Positions 36,231 to 45,689 of a stretch of 64,000 bases of DNA are shown here, piece by piece; the stretch's first letter is position 1, and each line of letters begins with the position of its first letter. The stretch is from contig NC_051095.1 of assembly GCF_901709675.1 (NCBI RefSeq), forward strand, positions 27,737,456-27,801,455, written 5' to 3'. The DNA comes from Syngnathus acus. Lineage: Eukaryota > Chordata > Actinopteri > Syngnathiformes > Syngnathidae. The notes under the pieces were generated by a model. The model had not been told where the DNA came from. It saw only the letters and a program-made list of their open reading frames with translations, and searched no databases. A program made the position numbers and the translations under genes.

Positions 36231-37212
36231 CTGCAAAAGCACAAAATAAATGAACTAACTTTGCGCCGAGTTGATTGAGAAACAAGACTTGAATGAGAAC
36301 TCGTTGACGCTTTTCAACACTGAATTTTAAATAAATAACTAAATTAATGCACAAATCATCAGGAGCCCTAAATTGACTATGGATCGTGAACATCACGGAA
36401 ATAAAGTATTTGGCAAGAATTCTCTCGTCAGGCTGTACAATTGATTTATGTGCATGTGTTCCGAGTCCTTACGGCATTTAAATTAAATCTACAAAACAAC
36501 TTTGCGCATTAAAATCTGCGTTTAAAATCAGAAATATTTAATTAAACTGATCATTTTTATGTGTGACTAAAGAAATAAAAATCATTAATCACACACGGGC
36601 CGTCAATAAAGTGCTACAATTGGAATTGGCTTTCGAGGTTTTCCACCGTAACATATAATTAAGGACAATATGTCAATTTGGACAGCGTGTCTATGTGAAT
36701 GAGGAACTGAAATAATGACAAATTATGATGAATATCGTCACCGTTTTTAAAAATTGTTCAGATTCTTGCCAAAAGAAACATTCATTAACGCTATATGTCA
36801 ACGCATCAAGGAATGCTTTTAATTAAGATGTATAAAATAATGGACGATTCGCATTTTGGCCGTTCATGAATGAATGACTTAACTACATCAAATATGAACA
36901 ATAAATCACTCGTGGTCTGTATCACCAGACTCCACGGATAAATTATAGTCCTTCGTATTACCGACGCAAACAGCCAGTGCGGTTCACTATCATTTCTGTA
37001 AGAAAGTTAACAACTGTCCTGCCAAATCTAAATAATTTAAAAATCTAATGATGCAAATCCTTATTCTTCTTCTTGAATGTGTGAAGTCTGGCAAATGCAA
37101 TGTGTTTTTATAATTGTTGTTTAGTTTAGTTTAGATGTTATTCATTCCACCATGCTGTGGCAAGTGCATCAAGATATTTTCAGAAATGAAGCGCTCCTCT
37201 GTATCTACCTAC
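36231..37212 (-). other. Intron 1 of the NK1 gene
   Basis: It runs from a GTAGGT donor (at 37212) to a TTTTGTGCTTTTGCAG acceptor (ending 36231). It is AT-rich, 982 bp, without recognisable transposons. A TTAGTTTAGTTTAG run lies near 37121. Confidence 0.7.
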
Positions 37213-37524
37213 CTGTTGTGGTGGAGCCAACACCGGGTTCGTCGGTGGAGATTCTGAGTTGTTTTGTGCATGACTGTCTCTGATCCCGAAGAATAAACTG
37301 GAGAACATCCGTTTTTCACCCACAGCTGCTCCATTCGATGTGTCCAAATTATCCGGGCTGGGCCTAGGTTGGACTCCTTCCTCGTTAAAACTCGGTACTG
37401 GTTCTTCGCTTGTCATTGGAGCCTGGAATCCCGCAGCGGGACATGCAGCGGCTCCCGCTCGACTCATCAGCGTCTGAACACCATCGCCTCCATCAGTTCT
37501 CTGCACCGCTATGCCCCGGTTCAT
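37213..37524 (-). CDS. nkx1-1: NK1-class homeobox gene, exon 1
   Basis: Translation from ATG 37524 gives 104 codons beginning MNRGIAVQRTDGGDGVQT and ending PPQQ at a phase-0 donor (CAG, then GTAGGT). The segment is low in motifs and rich in Ser, Pro, Ala and Gly, as is usual before the TN motif in NK1 factors. I chose this ATG because it is the first in the open frame and the sequence upstream is AT-rich and untranslated in character. The exon is supported mainly by its exact frame junction with exon 2. Confidence 0.7.
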
Positions 37525-38060
37525 GACTTTAGAATTTCCGTGCCATGTAATTAAAATCCAGATTAAAAAAAGAGCGTTGAAAAACAGTGGCGCTCAGACC
37601 AAACAGGACAAAATAAATGTGAGGTTATTCACTTCGAAGTATCCAATCAGCTACTCTTCCACCAAAAGTTGTTGGTGAGTCCAGTCGATATCCAGAGTTT
37701 TCGGACTGTTCAAGTTTTCCATATGCTTATGTGAGTGGCTTTAAATACTCGGTTAGCACGCGACGTTCCGTCAGCGTTTTGCCTCCTTGTCTCCCGCGCC
37801 TCCCGTGCTCCGTTGGTCAGAAGCACCGCGTCTTTACTTATCTGTTATTTTACAACGAAACATCGCACTCAGATTTGTCCACAGCGCTCTGTATCTCGAT
37901 TTAGAGCTAAGATCTGTGCTATGGGTCCGTTGCTGTCTGCCGCTTTTCCAAGGAGCCTGACAACATTCGAGGGAGGGGGCCCCGCCCCCCCGTAACCCCG
38001 ACACTACCTTCCTGTTTAAGTGAAATCGGGCTTTCGTGCCCCCAGCTATATGCTCAGCAC
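37525..38060 (-). other. 5' flank of the NK1 gene
   Basis: Sequence upstream of the start codon. Bases 37740-38000 are richer in GC than the surroundings and free of transposons. An inverted CCAAT (ATTGG) lies near 37813. No TATA box was convincing. Regulatory function is inferred from position only. Confidence 0.35.
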
Positions 38061-40807
38061 AAACGGCCACTTAAGCCTATTTAGGTACTCTATGCAATAC
38101 ACTTTTGGTGTCAATTTAGGCACGACATATGCTTAAGAAACTAAAACACTATTAAGTCAGAACCAACAACACATTTTTCAATATAAGGATTAATTCCGAT
38201 TAGATTCCTAAAAAATAGATTATATTTCTTCAGTTGTGAGCTGAATGGAGAAATATGAAATCATTTTAGGGTTCAGGTTATGAGGGAGTTAAACTAGAAT
38301 CGAGACTTCATATACAAAGTTCATATACTACAAGGACAATGTCAGAAAATGAGGAGAAATGGAAAAGTCAGCGGTTGTAAATCGCGATCAGCTCCAAGAG
38401 TCACACTCAGCTAGAATTTGTTTTAGTTGTTGCCTAGTGGAATTATCAAGTGCTAAGCAATGTTTATTGATGAGCAATTTAAAATGATGTGCAGCTGATG
38501 TGTTGCCTCTTGAGGTTTTATTTGTGCATCCCCATGAGAAGAGCTCTTATCTTTAATGCTGATTCCAGAGCAAGGCCTTGTCCTGAAACTCAATTACGGA
38601 CGAATAAAGCTGGTAATGTCCCTGCTGCAGTGAAATATTGATTCCTAATCCTTGGCAGTCATTATTATGCCTGAAAGTAATAGACCACAGAATTGGATTT
38701 TGATTTAACACATGACGTGTTTATTCTAATGCTGGGATCTTAACATTCCAGTGACTTTTAACCACAGAACAGAGGGGACATGGGACATGACCACACATTT
38801 ACTGTATACAGTACACTTGCACAAGCAAAAAAGATGCAATATCTCTCCTCTTACACTGCTTCTCTCATACACGTCACCGTCACTATGTAATTGACTTGCC
38901 CAATGAACCTTAAGAGGAAGAAATTAAAAGTTCGGCAAAATAATTGAATGGATCACTGAGATCTGATTAGCCAGTTCGATAGCTGTAGCTACCACGGAGG
39001 GCTTTTTGATAAAATATTCTGCTTCTTTGACGTGGGAGTTTTATGACTTTTTACAGGCAGATACAGAGAGAGCGAGAGAGAGCGAGAGAAAGAGAGAGAG
39101 ATAGAGAGCGAGAGAGAGAGATGCTGCTTATCCTGCTTATCCGTTCAGGGTTTGAGCGGATGCTGGAGCCTATCACAGCTGCCAGTCGCACATGTAGAGA
39201 CAAACAACAGCCACACCCACCTGCACACCATCACGTTAACTATAAATTATTTGCAAATGTATCTTGTGGCTACAATCACACGAGAATGCTATCCTACAAA
39301 AGAATGCATTGGAAAAGTGTAAAACATACTTTCATATGAAAACAATGTAGCCCGCACCGCATTTATTATTACGACAAAATATAGGTTATAACCATGCAAA
39401 AACATATAGTACATACAAGTGTATACACAACGTGTATCTCAATCTGTTTATATATCCACAGAGCTCTTGCAGTGTTGAGGCAGGACTTGCCATATCGTTT
39501 TGAAGTGTGTCACACCAGGGGCCTCACATGCATACAGACCCCACACACTGCGCTCAACTTTCCCAAGTTACACATGACCACAAATATGCAATAAGTTATG
39601 TGCAATCGATTCTTCAAATTGCTTTTGAGAGAACTTTGGGGAAAAATTAATAGTGGTTGGTTTGTATAATTTCCAACCATTAAAACCAAAGACTTGTTAC
39701 ACAAGCTAAGTAAACTGATTGTCGCAACCTTCAGCGTTTTAAATGTTTGTGTGTATATCTACTTGTATGCCGCGGTTGCAAGTGAATCATAATTACAAGT
39801 AATTGTCCTTTTACCACCCATGACAAAAATGAACATGCACAAGCAAGAAAGCGAGCGAGAGCCAATGTCTCTATAGTGAGTAATAATTCTCATTAAGGTT
39901 AATGAGCTCAGTGTAGCACCCTCTTTATTAAATTAATTGCAGACTGTAAAGAATCTTAATTACTACAATCACAGTTGCAGGTTGAGCTGCCTAATCGAAT
40001 ACTGGTGACTGCAGTGAGATGAAGAGCCTTTTATTACACCTCCCTTCAAATGTAACAATCCTTTACTGAGACGAACTAGCGAAGAATATATTTTTCCCAT
40101 AATGTACTGCCCGGACCCATTCAAAAATACAGATTTTAAACGCTCCCTTCTGCAAACCTCATTCTACAATTTTAATTCAAGAGTCAAACTTAAAGAATAT
40201 CAGCGACCAAGGTAACCTCATTCTTGTAACACATTTTAAACAATAGCTACTAGTATTTTTTTTTTTTACTGAATCGCTTTCCCCCCAAGGGTCGCGGGTG
40301 TGCTGGAGCTTATCAGAGCAGTCTTTGGGGGACACCCTACACTTCCAGCCTACGCAGGGCACACATAGATGTGCTGCATTGCTCAGCTCCTCACCAAGTC
40401 TCTCACGTTTAGATTTGTACTGCTTACCTCAAGTGTGCACTCTCTGCCTGTCAGCTCATAGTTGTAATGTGTGGACAGAAATACGTACTACATAATCATA
40501 ATTAAACATTATGTTTTGGATCATGATCGTAGGAAGAAGGCATCAGTCACCTGATGGCAGTTTGAAGCTGACATGAGACAACAAGTCATCAATCAACACA
40601 CCAATTTCATCTCTGATGCAAGTTTTGCAAAACAATTTGCTTCTAAAAAACTGCAGGCAGGCAGGCTTTGGGATTCTGTTCTTGACTTTGTCACAGTCAT
40701 AAAAATTCACTAGCAAAGTGTTTAAAATGTGAAAAAAGAATTCCTGTACTTGCATACAGTGTCTTAATTAAGGCCTTCTGTTAGGACAACCTCCCTTTTG
40801 TGATATA
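38061..40807. other. Intergenic sequence without a recognised gene
   Basis: AT-rich, mostly unique-looking. It contains a (GA)n run at about 39063-39121, a scrap of SINE (about 39121-39180), and a minus-strand SINE tail scrap (about 40268-40345, GGGTCGCGGGTGTGCTGGAG). Open frames are short and without motifs. Confidence 0.5.
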
Positions 40808-41104
40808 CAGTCAAACCTCGGTTTTCGAACGTCCCAGTTCTCGAACATATCGGAATTTGAACGAAAAATTCAAGATTTTTTTGCTTCGGTTGTCGAACAA
40901 ATTTAGGAGATCGAACCTCGCGAGATGAGCCGAGAGGACCCGAGAAAACCCGACCGCGCGGCCCGGATGCCGACTGACTACGTTGTTATTGTATTTTTGT
41001 TACTGTGAGGATTGTATTAACCCCTAATCATGCCTCCAAAGAAAGCAAGTAGGAGCAGTAAAGCCATCCTACAACACAAAGACTCTCTTAAAGCAATGCG
41101 CACC
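40808..41104 (+). mobile_element. TIR element, family C, copy 3, right part missing
   Basis: The left terminus CAGTCAAACCTCGGTTTTCG follows TA (40806-40807). The element matches copies 1 and 2 up to the 24th codon of the small ORF (ATG 41030, ending KAMR), then stops abruptly. Unrelated sequence and a minisatellite follow. Confidence 0.8.
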
Positions 41105-41127
41105 AGTCCAAATGGCCACACCGGCCA

Positions 41128-41880
41128 TGGCAAAGTCTTAACCGCGGCCGGCGGCGACTCTGGGGACACGAACCGCAATCGGCGGGAACACTAGGGACAC
41201 GAACCACAATCGGCGGCAACTCTAGGGACACGAACCGCAATCGGCGGCAACTCTAGGGACACGAACCGCAATCGGCGGCAACTCTAGGGACACGAACCGC
41301 AATCGGCGGCAACTCTAGGGACACGAACCGCAATCGGCGGCAACTCTAGGGACACGAACCGCAATCGGCGGCAACTCTAGGGACACGAACCGCAATCGGC
41401 GGCAACTCTGGAACACGAACCGCAATCGGCGGCAACTCTGGAACACAAACCGCAATCGGCGGCAACTCTAGGGACATGAACCGCAATCGGCGGCAACTCT
41501 AGGGACACGAACCGCAATCGGCGGCAACTCTGGAACACGAACCGCAATCGGCGGACATCTAGGGACACGAACCGCAATCGGCGGCAACTCTAGGGACACG
41601 AACCGCAATCGGCGGCAACTCTAGGGACACGAACCGCAATCGGCGGCAACTCTGGAACACGAACCGCAATCGGCGGCAACTCTGGAACACAAACCGCAAT
41701 CGGCGGCAACTCTAGGGACATGAACCGCAATCGGCGGCAACTCTAGGGACACGAACCGCAATCGGCGGCAACTCTAGGGACACGAACCGCAATCGGCGGC
41801 AACTCTGGAACACGAACCGCAATCGGCGGACATCTAGGGACACGAACCGCAATCGGCGGCATACGAAAAGTCAGAGCCGC
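41128..41880. repeat. 31-bp minisatellite with a 244-bp higher-order period
   Basis: The monomer is GGCGGCAACTCTAGGGACAC plus GAACCGCAATC, with 30-bp variants (CTGGAACACG, GGACATCTAGG). About 23 units are present. A series of variants at about 41400-41580 recurs 244 bp later, showing a higher-order duplication. Units are directly adjacent with no spacers. Confidence 0.92.
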
Positions 41881-42312
41881 AATCGGCGGCGTTAGGAAGT
41901 CCGGACCGCGATCAACAGCATTCGGAAGGCGGAGCAGTGCGCAGCGGCAAGAGCCAACACGCGCCGCAGCAGTGGGAGCGGGGCCAGGGACGATCGCGGG
42001 TCCGGCGCAGCTGGCTTGAAGTCTGGTGACGCCCGCGGGTCCTGCAACACTGGGGTGGAGCCCGATGGCGGCCGCGAGTTTGATGGCGCCGGGAGGCACT
42101 CCGATGGCGGCCGCGGCTCCGGTGTCGCTTGAGTGAAGTCCGACGGCGGCCGCGGAGCCGCTGGCGCCAGAAGCACTCCGATAGCGGCCGAGGGTCCGGC
42201 GTCGCGGGAGCGAAGTCCGATGGCGGCCGCGAAGCCCATGGCATGGCCTCGCAGTGGGAGCTGATGGAGGAGGTTGGTCCAGGCGCTGGTCGCTGAAGTG
42301 GTCGGATCATTC
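41881..42312 (-). pseudogene. Internal region of a Gypsy-type LTR element, proline/arginine-rich ORF
   Basis: It lies directly downstream (minus strand) of the LTR at 42313-42642 and begins GAATGATCCGACCA, similar to the leader GAACGAACTGACCA of the gag-only element at 45124. The minus strand encodes repeated PPSDF / PRPLSE / RGRHR-type text in several frames, from diverged tandem repeats of about 45-60 bp. No gag or pol domain was recognised. It runs into the 31-bp minisatellite. Confidence 0.4.
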
Positions 42313-42642
42313 TGTCATGGACCAGGGTTTATTGGAGAAAACAAACTAACAGACTCAGCAAACTGACATGGTTTAACAAAACAACAAGAGGACTGACCGA
42401 CAGGGACGTGAAACAAAAGACATGAAGCAAAAAGACAACAGGAACCAAAAAGACATCAAGACAACAACACAATGATCCGACGGGGCGTGAGGGGCAGACA
42501 GGACTTATATACACGACAGGTAACAAGAGGCAGGTGAGAATAATCAAACTAATCATGGGCACACAGGAGGGGAGGGGCGAGCACACACACAGAAACCATG
42601 ACAACAAACACATAGTGGAACGGCTGGGGACGAGACGTGACA
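42313..42642 (-). repeat. LTR of a Gypsy-type element, 330 bp
   Basis: On the minus strand it begins TGTCACGTCTCGTCC and ends CCATGACA, with a TATA-like GTATATAAG (complement of about 42507-42515) and a CCAATAAACC polyadenylation signal near 42325. Flanks CATTC and CATAC differ at one base, so it may be a solo LTR or the 5' LTR of a truncated element. Related LTR text lies in the extra segment of the family E element near 9090. Bases 42643-42936 contain nothing recognisable. Confidence 0.7.
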
Positions 42643-42941
42643 CATACTACACATGCATGCACACTCACTCAAAAATAGTAGATTACAGTTCAGTGAGTTC
42701 TGTTAAGATATGATTTTTTTATGTATTAAAAACTTGATATATTTGTCAATTAAATAGGTTCCAAAAGATTGACGTCAATTATCTTCAAAATACTGTTTTA
42801 TTATCACACAAAATAATTGTAATTGTATTTTCATTACTCCAGTACTACTGTAATTTTTTATTTCCCTTCTCTGTGGCTAGTCAAGGTTCTCATTCAGATG
42901 AGATAATATAATATCTTTTTTTCAGACTTCGTTCCATATTT

Positions 42942-43427
42942 TGTCAGGGAACAGAGACAGGGCTACCAAGTGCAGCACGATCCTTTATTGGCAAAAGGGG
43001 AAATGGGGACGTAGAACGCTGGACCTGCGGTCTGGCTGGCGTGGCTGAGCGAGTAGTCAGGACAGGTGGCGATCTGGAGCGTGGTCGAAGGGCGAGCAAG
43101 TAGTCAGGACAGGCGGCGATCTGGAGCGTGGTCGAAGGACAAGCAAGTAGTCAGGACAGGCGGCGATCTGGAGCGTGGTCGAAGGACGCGCAAGTAGTCA
43201 GGACAGGCGGCGATCTGGAGCGTGGTCGAAGTTCAAGGAAGCAGTTGGCTGCAAAGTTTGGTCCGGGGCCAAAAAGGCAGCAGTATCACGGGCAGGGTAA
43301 TCAGACGAACTGACAACCACTGGCAGAACACAGAGAGGTTAAACAGGGAACCTAACGAGCTGTAGCAGGTGCTGGCAATTCCATGAGTCGGGCTAGGCTG
43401 GAAGTCAGGTGACGTGGGAACGTGACA
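42942..43427 (-). repeat. 3' LTR of the gag-only element
   Basis: 486 bp. On the minus strand it has CCAATAAAGGATC (polyadenylation signal, near 42987). A 47-bp unit containing AAGTAGTCAGGACAGGCGGC is repeated four times (about 43050-43240). Confidence 0.92.
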
Positions 43428-43676
43428 GAACCCCCCCCCAAGGGACGGCCCCCGACGTCCCAAAAACAGAACCCCGAGTCGGAGCAGGAGGCCGGGCGGG
43501 AGGGGGGGAACCCAAGACGTGCGGCAGTCAATAGTCCGACAAGTCCGAGTCAGAACACGTCGACCAAGCCCCGTCATCAGGCGGCACTACCGCCCAGTCC
43601 TCCTCCCCAGCAGCGGCATCGGGAGATGCCGACCAGGGGGCCGGCGCGGGAACCGGATGGGTCCCTACCGGACGAC

Positions 43677-45107
43677 TCAGAGCAGGAAGTCGGTCAGACC
43701 ATAACACCCCGCCCACTGGAGCAGAACCCGGCTGCGGACGTCGCAACGGCAGCCGAGTAAGGGCCCGGGCCATACGCCGCGGCCGACGGCGAGACCGGAC
43801 CCGCGGCCGCTGCCCACGGGTTGGAGAAGCGGAGGGCCGAGAGGCAAGGGCACGGGCTGGAGTCGAATAGCGGTTCTGGGGCAGGGACTCGCGACAGGTG
43901 GTGGGGGCAAGAAAACCGACCCCAAACGGATCCCTGCTTGGCGGGTGCCCTCAGGTCTCTTCTGGCAAGAGGCCACCCAGTGACCCTCACCCCCGCAGTA
44001 CAGGCAAAGCCTATCTCTGATGCGCTGACTGCGCTCCCTCACAGAGAGAGAGGTGCGTCCTATCTCCATCGGTTCCGGCCAGCTGGGCTGGGTGTGAGGA
44101 GCAGTAAAGGCGCGCTGACTTACGTGGACAGGGTCCCTGGCGGACGACAGGTCAGGTTGAAAAACCGGTGCTCTCCCTGACACCCGAGGTGTCGGGCTGA
44201 TGTCACGGCGACGGGGGGGCGGAGTCACCCTCCTCTCCTCGCGTCGCCTTGACTGGATCCGCCGGTCCACCCGTGCTGCCAGGTCCATGGCCACTTCAAG
44301 GGTCTGAGGGCGCTCGTAGGACACCATCTCGTCCTTGATATACTCCGCGAGTCCGTGGATGAAGGCACCGACGAGAGCCGGGGTGTTCCAGTCGCTACGA
44401 CGCGCCACCGTCTGGAACCGGATGGCGTACTGGCCGACGGATCTGCTGCCTTGGTGCAGCGTGAGGAGCTCTGTGGAGGCGTCCTCCGAGGCGGAGCCCA
44501 AGTCAAACACGCGCAGGATCTCAGCTGCGAAGGCGTCGAACGACGAACAGGCGGGTCCCTGCCGCTCATATTCTGCCGTTCCCCACAGCCATGCCTCGCC
44601 CATCAGGTGAGTGAGCACGAAACCCACCTTGGCTGGTTCCGTGGCAAATGTGACGGGCTGGAGGTCGAACAAGACGCGGCAGTTTGTCAGAAAGGCCCGG
44701 ACGTACTTGGGGTCACCGTCGAACCTCGCGAGGTTGCTGAGTCTGGGCTCAGGGACGTCCACGTGCTGCCCGGGCGCCGAGGCAGGACGGGGCGTGGACA
44801 TAACGGTGGGCTGATCGGCGGGGCTGAGCGGAACGGTCGTGGACAGAGCTTGCGCAAACCGGTCTGCAGCAGCCAGAGGAGCCAAGTCTTTGAGGTCCCT
44901 GAGAGCCTCTACCAGTTCCTGGTGGAGCTGATGGTGCTGCTGGAGCTGCTGTTGCTGCTGCTGCAGTTGCTGTTGCTGCAGCTGGAGCTGCTGTTGCTGC
45001 TGCTGGACGACCCTCGTTAATGCCGCCATCTCCTCTGAGGTCTTGCTGAGCTCCCACTCCGTGTGGGTCAAGCGGTCCATGTCTAAGGGATCGTGCGCTG
45101 GTTGCAT
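43677..45107 (-). CDS. Gag polyprotein of a Ty3/Gypsy-type element, 476 residues, intact
   Basis: It starts at ATG 45107, 18 bases from the LTR edge. Residues 1-80 form a helical, glutamine-rich segment (a Q run at about 35-58, from CAG/CTG repeats). Residues about 120-285 are a retrotransposon gag capsid domain (LARFDGDPKYVRAFL, HLMGEAWLWGTAEY, YAIRFQTVARRSDWN, FIHGLAEYIKDEM). A basic linker leads to one CCHC knuckle, CLYCGGEGHWVASC, at residues 368-381. A proline-rich tail ends at the stop 43677-43679. The product would assemble particles and bind RNA. The protease that normally follows the knuckle is deleted. Confidence 0.9.
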   Translation of the reverse strand: MQPAHDPLDMDRLTHTEWELSKTSEEMAALTRVVQQQQQQLQLQQQQLQQQQQQLQQHHQLHQELVEALRDLKDLAPLAAADRFAQALSTTVPLSPADQPTVMSTPRPASAPGQHVDVPEPRLSNLARFDGDPKYVRAFLTNCRVLFDLQPVTFATEPAKVGFVLTHLMGEAWLWGTAEYERQGPACSSFDAFAAEILRVFDLGSASEDASTELLTLHQGSRSVGQYAIRFQTVARRSDWNTPALVGAFIHGLAEYIKDEMVSYERPQTLEVAMDLAARVDRRIQSRRREERRVTPPPRRRDISPTPRVSGRAPVFQPDLSSARDPVHVSQRAFTAPHTQPSWPEPMEIGRTSLSVRERSQRIRDRLCLYCGGEGHWVASCQKRPEGTRQAGIRLGSVFLPPPPVASPCPRTAIRLQPVPLPLGPPLLQPVGSGRGSGLAVGRGVWPGPLLGCRCDVRSRVLLQWAGCYGLTDFLL

Positions 45108-45124
45108 TTTTGGTCAGTTCGTTC

Positions 45125-45610
45125 TGTCAGGGAACAGAGACAGGGCTACCAAGTGCAGCACGATCCTTTATTGGCAAAAGGGGAAATGGGGACGTAGAAC
45201 GCTGGACCTGCGGTCTGGCTGGCGTGGCTGAGCGAGTAGTCAGGACAGGCGGCGATCTGGAGCGTGGTCGAAGGGCGAGCAAGTAGTCAGGACAGGCGGC
45301 GATCTGGAGCGTGGTCGAAGGACAAGCAAGTAGTCAGGAAAGGCGGCGATCTGGAGCGTGGTCGAAGGACGAGCAAGTAGTCAGGACAGGCGGCGATCTG
45401 GAGCGTGGTCGAAGTTCAAGGAAGCAGTTGGCTACAAAGTTTGGTCCGGGGCCAAAAAGGCAGCAGTATCACGGGCAGGGTAATCAGACGAACTGACAAC
45501 CACTGGCAGAACACAGAGAGGTTAAATAGGGAACCTAACGAGCTGTAGCAGGTTCTGGCAATTCCATGAGTCGGGCTAGGCTGGAAGTCAGGTGACGTGG
45601 GAACGTGACA
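45125..45610 (-). repeat. 5' LTR of the gag-only element
   Basis: 486 bp, the same length as the 3' LTR, with the same four 47-bp units. It would contain the element's promoter and polyadenylation signal. The interior starts GAACGAACTGACC directly inside it. Confidence 0.92.
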
Positions 45611-45630
45611 TATTTAGCATATGGCATATA

Positions 45631-45689
45631 CACACACGTGCACACGCACACACACACGCACACACACACGCACACACACACACACACAC
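45631..45689. repeat. (CA)n microsatellite, left of a LINE
   Basis: An interrupted CA run ends where the LINE tail (ATC)n begins. A second CA run starts at the LINE's other end (48266). Confidence 0.95.

Larger units (their letters stand above)
42942..45610 (-). mobile_element. Complete gag-only LTR retrotransposon (2,669 bp)
   Basis: Two 486-bp LTRs bound a 1,697-bp interior, and a perfect 5-bp duplication TATTT lies at 42937-42941 and 45611-45615. LTRs begin TGTCA and end TGACA and differ at about six positions by eye, so the insertion is recent. The interior holds one open gag gene and a G-rich polypurine-like tract (CTTGGGGGGGGGTTC) next to the 3' LTR. There is no protease, reverse transcriptase, RNase H or integrase. 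The gag resembles Ty3/Gypsy sushi-type fish elements. Movement would need enzymes from a relative. Confidence 0.9.

Noticed and set aside
41128-41880. CRISPR array (regular 31-bp repeats)
   Set aside because: Units are directly adjacent with no unique spacers, and the genome is eukaryotic. It is a minisatellite.
44355-45020. 221-codon plus-strand frame ending in Leu-rich repeats
   Set aside because: It is antisense to the intact gag; the leucine runs mirror the CAG/CTG glutamine tract.
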